DNA of 58,476 nt from an uncultured Sphingobacteriaceae bacterium. GTDB taxonomy: Bacteria; Bacteroidota; Bacteroidia; Sphingobacteriales; Sphingobacteriaceae. This document shows, one piece after another, positions 52,771 through 58,476 of this stretch; position 1 is the stretch's first letter, and every line of letters begins with the position of its first letter. Both the position numbers and the translations under genes were made by a program. Below the pieces are notes generated by a model that was not told the DNA's origin, ran no database searches, and saw only the letters and a program-made list of their open reading frames with translations. The stretch is from NCBI GenBank assembly GCA_946480915.1, contig CAMLLO010000028.1, positions 1 through 58,476 on the forward strand, written 5' to 3'.

Positions 52771-54816
52771 ATGAAATTCCTTTTTCCAGGTTTTCTTTTC
52801 GCCTTGTTTACCATTGCCATTCCGGTAATCATACATCTTTTCAATTTTCGAAAATTCAAGAAAATATATTTCAGTAACGTTACCTTTCTAAAGGAAATTC
52901 AGCAACAGACATCCTCGAGTAGAAATCTGAAAAACCTTCTTCTTCTCTTAGCAAGGGTGTTAATTATCATATTTCTTGTATTGGCATTTGCCCGTCCTTA
53001 TATTCCTGATAAAAACCAGGAGAATTCTGGGTTTCAGCAGCAGGCTGTCAGCATATATATTGACAATTCATACAGCATGGAAACGCTAAATAAAGAAGGC
53101 AGTTTACTGGATGAAGCAAAACGACGGGCCAAAGAAATTGCTTCGGCTTATAGTATAAACGATAAATATCAGCTTTTGACGAACGATTTCGAAGGTAAGC
53201 ATCAAAGACTATTATCATATGAAGAATTTACCAAAGCGGTAGACGACGTTAAAATAAGCCCTCTAAATCGAAATCTACAGCAGGTGATGGATCGGCAAAC
53301 GGAGGTTTTTTCCGGAGAGCCCAATTCTTCTAAAACGATTTACATTTTATCCGATTTTCAACAAAACTTTGCTTCAAATCCGAGTCTGAATGTAGACTCG
53401 AGTGTTTCAGTACGCTTTGTACGCCTGGAAGCGAATGAGCTTGCAAATATTTCGGTCGACTCTGTTTGGTTTGTTTCTCCGGTGCACCGGCCAAATGAAA
53501 CCGAATGGCTGGTTGTTCAACTCAAAAACAATTCTGATAAGGCGGCGGAAAATGTTCCTGTTAAAGTTCTAATAGACGGAAAACCGAAAGCTTTAGGGAG
53601 CTTAAATCTTAAAGCTCGAGGTACAAGTAAAGACACTCTTTCTTTTAGCGGCTTAAATCCCGGATGGAAGAAAGGCGAAGTAGTTATCACGGATTATCCT
53701 GTTGTTTTTGACGATAACTTTTATTTTACATTTAAGGTCCAGCAGACTATGCCTGTTCTGGCCATAAACATGACCGGCGAAAATCCATTTATCAGAGCGG
53801 TTTACAAAGCAGAGAAGTTTTTTGATTACCAAAGTGTTCCGGTCGGAAATATCAACTATTCGCAGCTTGCCAGTAATCCGTTCATAATTCTTACATCTAC
53901 AGATAACATAAGTCCGGGTTTGGCGGAGCAGTTGAAAACATATGTTCAAAACGGTGGAAGCTTAATGATTTATCCATCATTGGAAGAAAGTCTCTCGGGG
54001 TTGAAAATTCTTACTCAGGCCCTCGGCACTGATATTTCACAATCAATAAGTAACCAGGAGGCCAAAGTTTCGGATATTAATCTTCAGCATCCAATATTTA
54101 AAGGGGTATTTTCTCAGCTTCCCAATAAACTTGATTTGCCGGTTGCAAAAAAATACGTTCAGTTTAGTAGCTTAAGTCGTACAACCAAACAAAATATCCT
54201 TCAGTTTCCGGGGAGACGTAACTTTTTGAGCCAATATTCTATAGGTAAGGGAAAAGCCTATCTCTCTGCAGTTTCCCTGAATGAAGAGTCGAGCAATTTT
54301 GTCCGGCATTCGATATTCGTGCCGATTATGTATCAAATAGCTTTTTTAAGCTTACGCGACAACCGCTTATTTTATACCATCGGAAAAGATCAGTTTTTAG
54401 AAACGAATAAAATTACACTTTCTGCTAGTCAGAGCCTGAAATTAAAGAAAGAGAATTTTGAAGCTATTCCGGATGTCAGATCATCTGATAAGGGGACAAG
54501 ATTATTTGTCTCTGATCAAATAAGAGAGAAGGGAACCTACCTACTGCTTAAAGGAGACAGTATCCTATCTATTTTTGCCTTCAATGACAGTCGTTTAGAA
54601 TCTGATTTGAGCTATTTAAGCAAATCTGAATTGGGTGAAAAACTTCCTGGCAACAAACTCGAGATTTTTAGTCCGGGTAAAGCTTCACTGCTAAACTCCA
54701 TAAAAGCTGTAAATAATGGTGTCCAGTTGTGGAAACTTTGTCTAATTTTAGCCCTGGTTTTCCTGGCGGTGGAAATTCTACTTGTCCGGTTTTACAAAAC
54801 CCGAATCAAAACTTAA
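52771..54816 (+). CDS. BatA-domain membrane protein
   Basis: The ATG at 52771 (M-K-F-L-F-P-G-F-L-F-A-L) gives 681 residues; a TTG nine bases earlier is less likely. The N-terminal two helices with A-I-P-V-I-I-H-L-F-N-F-R-K-F-K-K and L-K-N-L-L-L-L-L-A-R-V-L are the BatA/TIGR02226 signature. A von Willebrand-like segment (S-I-Y-I-D-N-S-Y-S-M-E near 86) and a large periplasmic part follow, with a final helix near 655-675. Such proteins are often linked to MoxR/aerotolerance loci; here it opens a different operon. Its partner genes suggest a role at the envelope, but this is inference. Confidence 0.87.
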   Translation: MKFLFPGFLFALFTIAIPVIIHLFNFRKFKKIYFSNVTFLKEIQQQTSSSRNLKNLLLLLARVLIIIFLVLAFARPYIPDKNQENSGFQQQAVSIYIDNSYSMETLNKEGSLLDEAKRRAKEIASAYSINDKYQLLTNDFEGKHQRLLSYEEFTKAVDDVKISPLNRNLQQVMDRQTEVFSGEPNSSKTIYILSDFQQNFASNPSLNVDSSVSVRFVRLEANELANISVDSVWFVSPVHRPNETEWLVVQLKNNSDKAAENVPVKVLIDGKPKALGSLNLKARGTSKDTLSFSGLNPGWKKGEVVITDYPVVFDDNFYFTFKVQQTMPVLAINMTGENPFIRAVYKAEKFFDYQSVPVGNINYSQLASNPFIILTSTDNISPGLAEQLKTYVQNGGSLMIYPSLEESLSGLKILTQALGTDISQSISNQEAKVSDINLQHPIFKGVFSQLPNKLDLPVAKKYVQFSSLSRTTKQNILQFPGRRNFLSQYSIGKGKAYLSAVSLNEESSNFVRHSIFVPIMYQIAFLSLRDNRLFYTIGKDQFLETNKITLSASQSLKLKKENFEAIPDVRSSDKGTRLFVSDQIREKGTYLLLKGDSILSIFAFNDSRLESDLSYLSKSELGEKLPGNKLEIFSPGKASLLNSIKAVNNGVQLWKLCLILALVFLAVEILLVRFYKTRIKT

Positions 54817-54822
54817 AATTTG

Positions 54823-56088
54823 ATGAAATCAATACTTATCCGATCGGTAACCATTCTTCATCCGTCTTCTGGTTTTAACAAAAAAATTGTCGATGTTCTT
54901 ATTTCTGATGGGAAAATTGCTGCAATTTCTGAAATTATTAATACGAAGGAAGATGTTGTTCTAATAGATGGAAAAGGAAAGTACCTGGCGCCAGGATTTT
55001 TTGATCTGAATGTTAATTTCAATGAACCTGGCTTTGAAACCAAAGAAGATTTAATCAGTGGTGCAGCGGCAGCTATTGCGGGTGGATTTACCGGTGTTGC
55101 TGTTCAGCCCTCTACAAATCCGGTTATTCATTCTAAATCGGAGGTTTCATATATTGTTAGTCGCACGAGAGATTTTATTGTGGATGTATATCCGCTTGGG
55201 TGTATTTCCAGGAACAGAGAAGGTATAGACCTTGCAGAGCTGTATGATATGCGTATGGCAGGGGCGCTTGCGTTTACCGACGGAACCAGACCTGTACTTG
55301 AATCCGGCTTAATGAGCCGCGCTTTATTATATGCCAAAGGATTTGAGGGCCTGATTTTTTCCTTTCCGGAGGATACTTCGATTGCTGGCAAAGGCAAAAT
55401 GAACGAAGGCGTGGTAAGCACCTATTTAGGAATGAAGGGCATTCCGTCATTGGCCGAAGAAGTTCATATTTCCAGAGATTTATATCTGGCAGAATATAAT
55501 GAGTGTCCTGTTCATTTTAGCACCATATCGTCTGCAAATAGTGTTGAGTTAATCCGAAAGGCAAAGAAAAAAGGTCTAAATGTAACCTGCGATGTGGCAG
55601 CCCATCATTTGGTGCTAACGGATAAAGCTTTAGAAGGATTTGAAAGTAATTATAAAGTAAAGCCGCCGCTTCGGACGTCAGAAGACGTATCGGCGCTTTT
55701 AGAGGGAGTTAAAGACGGTACAGTTGATGCAATTGTATCGCAACATACTCCACATGAAATAGAATTTAAGGAAGTTGAATTTGAAATTGCTTCTTTTGGG
55801 ATAATTGGTTTACAAACTGTACTTCCGCTGGTTCTTGAATCGGGATTAACTCTTGAAACAATCGTCGAGAAGCTTGCGATTAATCCAAGAAAAGTATTAA
55901 ATCTCGAAGTGCCTGCTATTGAAGTAGGTGAAGAAGCAAATGTCGTTTTATTTGATACCGATGCCGAGTGGGTTTTTGATGTGAATTCTAATAAATCAAA
56001 ATCATCAAATTCGCCGTTTTTTAACAATGTATTAAAAGGCAAAGTTCTGTTGGCCTGCAATAACGGGCAAGTTTATAACAATTTTTAA
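54823..56088 (+). CDS. Dihydroorotase-like protein, probably non-catalytic
   Basis: The ATG at 54823 gives 421 residues of the dihydroorotase multifunctional-complex type. The fold is kept (Y-L-A-P-G-F-F-D, A-A-A-A-I-A-G-G-F-T-G, K-P-P-L-R-T near the end), but key positions are changed: the metal motif D-x-H-x-H-x-R-E-P-G reads D-L-N-V-N-F-N-E-P-G, so both His and the substrate Arg are Asn (63, 65, 67); the second His of the H-I-x-H-V-S motif is Thr in V-H-F-S-T-I-S; and the catalytic Asp of T-D-H-A-P-H is Gln307. It should bind no dinuclear metal. Non-catalytic dihydroorotase homologues that support aspartate transcarbamoylase are known in Pseudomonas. Here the genes around it are envelope-related. 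Confidence 0.87.
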   Translation: MKSILIRSVTILHPSSGFNKKIVDVLISDGKIAAISEIINTKEDVVLIDGKGKYLAPGFFDLNVNFNEPGFETKEDLISGAAAAIAGGFTGVAVQPSTNPVIHSKSEVSYIVSRTRDFIVDVYPLGCISRNREGIDLAELYDMRMAGALAFTDGTRPVLESGLMSRALLYAKGFEGLIFSFPEDTSIAGKGKMNEGVVSTYLGMKGIPSLAEEVHISRDLYLAEYNECPVHFSTISSANSVELIRKAKKKGLNVTCDVAAHHLVLTDKALEGFESNYKVKPPLRTSEDVSALLEGVKDGTVDAIVSQHTPHEIEFKEVEFEIASFGIIGLQTVLPLVLESGLTLETIVEKLAINPRKVLNLEVPAIEVGEEANVVLFDTDAEWVFDVNSNKSKSSNSPFFNNVLKGKVLLACNNGQVYNNF

Positions 56089-56089
56089 A

Positions 56090-56761
56090 ATGGATAAGCA
56101 GGTAGAAAAAGCCATAAAGGCGTCTTTAGCAAAATATTCCGAGATCAGTAAAGAATCCATCAGCGATTTTTCTAAAAGAATAACCGACGTATTCAACCTT
56201 GATGCATCGTTTACCGAAAAAGTAGCTTTGATGGATGAAGCTTTTGATGATGAGCCCAAACTTGATTTTTTACGTGAGGTATTCTTTGATCTGTTGATGA
56301 TTAATTTCTTTGCGGAGGATGTGCAGAAGCTTGAGGAGGATTATCTGGATTCCAAAGAATGGGAAGAAATAGAAGAGGAGACCATTGATCGCGGAACAGA
56401 ACTTTTAAATGTATTATTGTATATCCGCGAATGCCATGATGAAGACCTGGAGCCGGAGCTTGAAGATTTTCTAAAGGAGTTTTTGCTGGTTGAAGAAGAT
56501 GAATTTCAGGACGAGCATCGCATTTATGAAGACATAATCGCCAATCAAATTTTGATGGAGGCGAGCATTGAAGAAATCGCTAAAACTTCAAATGAGCTGG
56601 ATGAGGAATCTGAGTTAAAGGATTTATTTTATCCTATAATGGCATTCTTTTATCAGCCAGAACCTGATACAGAGGAGATGGAAATTTATGAAAAGAACAG
56701 TGTAGATGCTGAGTTCGACGCTTCGGTATATGCTCTATTAGCTTCTTTCAACCAATTATAG
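56090..56761 (+). CDS. Acidic helical protein, function unknown
   Basis: A 223-residue protein starting one base after the dihydroorotase-like gene's stop. It is strongly acidic with runs such as W-E-E-I-E-E-E-T and L-V-E-E-D-E-F-Q-D-E-H, mostly helical, and lacks a signal peptide or membrane segment. The tight spacing on both sides (5 bp to the next gene) shows it belongs to the operon. I do not recognise a domain. Confidence 0.75.
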   Translation: MDKQVEKAIKASLAKYSEISKESISDFSKRITDVFNLDASFTEKVALMDEAFDDEPKLDFLREVFFDLLMINFFAEDVQKLEEDYLDSKEWEEIEEETIDRGTELLNVLLYIRECHDEDLEPELEDFLKEFLLVEEDEFQDEHRIYEDIIANQILMEASIEEIAKTSNELDEESELKDLFYPIMAFFYQPEPDTEEMEIYEKNSVDAEFDASVYALLASFNQL

Positions 56762-56765
56762 TTTA

Positions 56766-57353
56766 ATGGATAAGGCTCTAAAAGAAATAAGGAAAGACGC
56801 TCTGCAAAATGGATTAATTTTGGGAGGTGTATTGCTGGTATTAGACATTTTAGCACTTTTTGTTTTAGCTAACAGCGAGTCAATACTAGTCGTTTTTCTA
56901 TGTTACCTCTTTGGCTACCTTATTATACCGGTAACAGCAGCGGTTATTCTTATTAAACGATTAAGGGAAAAGATTGGCGGTTTCTGGACTCTCAGACAAG
57001 CTACGTCAGGTATTTTTATTGTATTTATTTCTGCCTATCTGACTTCTTCTGCTGGAAGTTTTGTGTTTATAAAATACATTTATCCGGAAATCACGGTCAG
57101 GGCTAAAGACAATTTTGTAAACTTGACGTCCGGCTTCTTAAATAAATTGAATGCCGATCCTGCTAAAATTGACGAAATGATTGAGAATATTGAGCTTCAG
57201 TTTGAAGCTGTTGGCCACAACAATGCTAGCAGTATTTTCTCCAATCTATTATCATCAATAATTATCTTGTTTATTACAGCCTTTATTTTCGCAGCAATTT
57301 TTAAACGCGAGCGTCCAATCGCAATAGATCATACTGAAAATCACGATTCTTAA
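56766..57353 (+). CDS. DUF4199 membrane protein
   Basis: A 195-residue protein with four hydrophobic helices: near 14-35, 40-65, 75-100 and 160-182. The layout, N-terminal helix beginning A-L-Q-N-G-L-I-L-G-G, and the loop of about 60 residues before the last helix match DUF4199. Function is unknown. Its stop overlaps the glycosyltransferase ATG (TAATG), so translation is coupled; this pairing with a GT2 gene suggests a shared membrane process. Confidence 0.83.
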   Translation: MDKALKEIRKDALQNGLILGGVLLVLDILALFVLANSESILVVFLCYLFGYLIIPVTAAVILIKRLREKIGGFWTLRQATSGIFIVFISAYLTSSAGSFVFIKYIYPEITVRAKDNFVNLTSGFLNKLNADPAKIDEMIENIELQFEAVGHNNASSIFSNLLSSIIILFITAFIFAAIFKRERPIAIDHTENHDS

Positions 57354-58306
57354 TGAACATCTCTGTAGTAGTACCTCTTTATAATGAAGCCGAATCTTTG
57401 CCTGAATTGATTGAGTGGAACAGTCGTGTAATGAACGAGCATGGATTTTCACACGAAATTATTTTAGTAGATGATGGCAGCAGCGACGAATCCTGGGACG
57501 TAATCGAACAATTAAAACAAAAATATCCCACAGTTAAGGGAATACAGTTCAGAAGAAACTACGGAAAATCTGCTGCGTTAAACGTTGGTTTTGCAGAAGC
57601 TCAGGGCGAGGTGGTCATAACGATGGATGCTGATCTTCAGGATAGTCCGGATGAGATACCTGAACTATACCGCAGAATCACTGAAGAAAAATATGATCTT
57701 GTATCCGGCTGGAAAAGAAAGCGACACGATCCGATAAGCAAAACGCTTCCTACCAAACTTTTTAATTCGGCCACCCGAAAAATGTCGGGCATCCATAACC
57801 TTCACGATTTTAACTGCGGTTTGAAAGCATACCGGAAAGATGTGGTTAAGAATATCGAAGTTTACGGAGAAATGCACCGGTATATTCCTGTTTTAGCTAA
57901 ATGGGCCGGATTTAAAAAAATAGGGGAGCAGGAAGTCGAACACCGGCCCAGAAAATATGGCACGACTAAATTTGGTATGAGTCGTTTTGTGAATGGTTTT
58001 TTGGACTTACTTTCTATATTTTTTGTCGGTAAGTTCGGAAAAAGACCCATGCACTTTTTTGGTTCGATGGGCGTTTTGTGCTTCCTTACGGGATTAATTA
58101 TAACTATTTGGCTCATCGCCGACAAGCTGATCGCTATTGCACACAATCTAAAATATCGAAATGCTACAGATCAACCTTTGTTCTATATTGCTCTGATAGC
58201 CATTGTGGTGGGCTTTCAGTTATTTTTGACTGGTTTTGTTGCCGAACTGGTTTCTAGAAGTTCGTCTGAGAGAAATCATTATCAGATAGGGAAGAAAACG
58301 GGATAG
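57353..58306 (+). CDS. GT2 glycosyltransferase, dolichol/undecaprenyl-phosphate type
   Basis: A 317-residue protein. The GT-A domain has V-V-P-L-Y-N-E-A-E-S-L near 6, V-D-D-G-S-S-D near 41, M-D-A-D-L-Q-D-S-P-D-E near 90 and H-R-P-R-K-Y-G-T-T-K-F near 196. Two membrane helices follow (about 232-256 and 275-300), as in DPM1/GtrB-like enzymes that move a sugar from a nucleotide donor to a polyprenyl phosphate at the inner membrane. It is the last gene of the operon that begins with BatA. Confidence 0.92.
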   Translation: MNISVVVPLYNEAESLPELIEWNSRVMNEHGFSHEIILVDDGSSDESWDVIEQLKQKYPTVKGIQFRRNYGKSAALNVGFAEAQGEVVITMDADLQDSPDEIPELYRRITEEKYDLVSGWKRKRHDPISKTLPTKLFNSATRKMSGIHNLHDFNCGLKAYRKDVVKNIEVYGEMHRYIPVLAKWAGFKKIGEQEVEHRPRKYGTTKFGMSRFVNGFLDLLSIFFVGKFGKRPMHFFGSMGVLCFLTGLIITIWLIADKLIAIAHNLKYRNATDQPLFYIALIAIVVGFQLFLTGFVAELVSRSSSERNHYQIGKKTG

Positions 58307-58380
58307 ATGTGCAGATGAAAGGGAATGTGCAGATGTGCAGATTTCTGGCGAGGTGGCTATTGGATGTGCAGATTAAGGGA
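58307..58380. repeat. Direct repeats of ATGTGCAGAT
   Basis: Exact copies start at 58307, 58325, 58333 and 58364, the middle two overlapping, with a weaker variant (TTTGCAAATG) near 58382. The repeat begins directly after the glycosyltransferase stop. The last 96 bp of the window contain nothing else recognised. Confidence 0.65.
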
Positions 58381-58476
58381 ATTTGCAAATGGGCAAAATA
58401 AAGAGGATATCGAAATAAATAAAGAAAAAGAGAGGTATTGGGAATATGTGAAGATTTGGGGGGAGGGGTTTATTTT

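Noticed and set aside
54823..56088. Calling this gene pyrC, an active dihydroorotase
   Set aside because: Loss of the His-x-His pair, a further His and the catalytic Asp makes normal activity very unlikely.
1..58476. CRISPR arrays, toxin-antitoxin, restriction or phage-defence genes
   Set aside because: No regularly spaced repeats, cas genes or recognisable defence proteins were found; the recombinase region holds no intact cargo.

Overview
The window looks like chromosomal DNA from a Bacteroidota of the family Sphingobacteriaceae, most like Pedobacter. The evidence is a low-GC genome, no regular Shine-Dalgarno sites, a giant hybrid two-component sensor (HTCS) next to glycoside hydrolases, a type IX secretion tail on a polysaccharide lyase, FecCD/BatA/DUF4199 neighbourhoods and many dispersed palindromic repeats. 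The genus is inferred from gene content, not proven.

Bases 1-20390 form the left part of a plant cell-wall polysaccharide locus, all on the plus strand: the tail of a CBM6 protein, GH39 beta-xylosidase, GH51 arabinofuranosidase, GH43, GH29 fucosidase, type-B carboxylesterase, GH42 beta-galactosidase, GH3 and the HTCS that probably senses the sugar and drives transcription. No SusC/SusD pair is in view. Between esterase and GH42 lies a decayed patch holding the end of a GH2-like gene joined to a frameshifted L-rhamnose mutarotase. Two inverted copies of an approximately 113-bp intergenic repeat lie inside the region.

Bases 20391-23501 are a decayed integration site: a tRNA-Lys(CTT), a full tyrosine recombinase, a truncated second copy of that recombinase, and a scrap resembling a tRNA 3' end. 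No cargo system was recognised.

Bases 23600-34200 are mostly housekeeping: a membrane protein, a TolB-propeller/amidohydrolase fusion, RecQ, WrbA, and a trpD-trpF-trpB-trpA operon without trpC, trpE or trpG. The trp operon is preceded by what reads as a complete ribosome-mediated attenuator: a 17-residue leader peptide with three consecutive Trp codons, an antiterminator segment overlapping its stop codon, and a terminator hairpin with nine Us just before trpD. This is the most striking find.

Bases 34200-48600 carry a YitT-family protein, a secreted PL11 rhamnogalacturonan lyase with a ricin-type lectin domain and a type IX sorting tail, an SDR, RecR, a sodium/solute symporter, a LOG-family protein, several DUF proteins, an App1-like phosphatase, a cold-shock protein, a single-domain response regulator and an outer-membrane beta-barrel protein.

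Bases 48766-52300 are a cobalamin-riboswitch-controlled BtuFCD-type vitamin B12 importer. An unannotated 53-residue protein with its own terminator lies upstream. Bases 52771-58306 are a tight plus-strand operon: BatA-like membrane protein, a dihydroorotase homologue that has lost most metal ligands, an acidic protein of unknown function, a DUF4199 membrane protein and a polyprenyl-phosphate-type glycosyltransferase.
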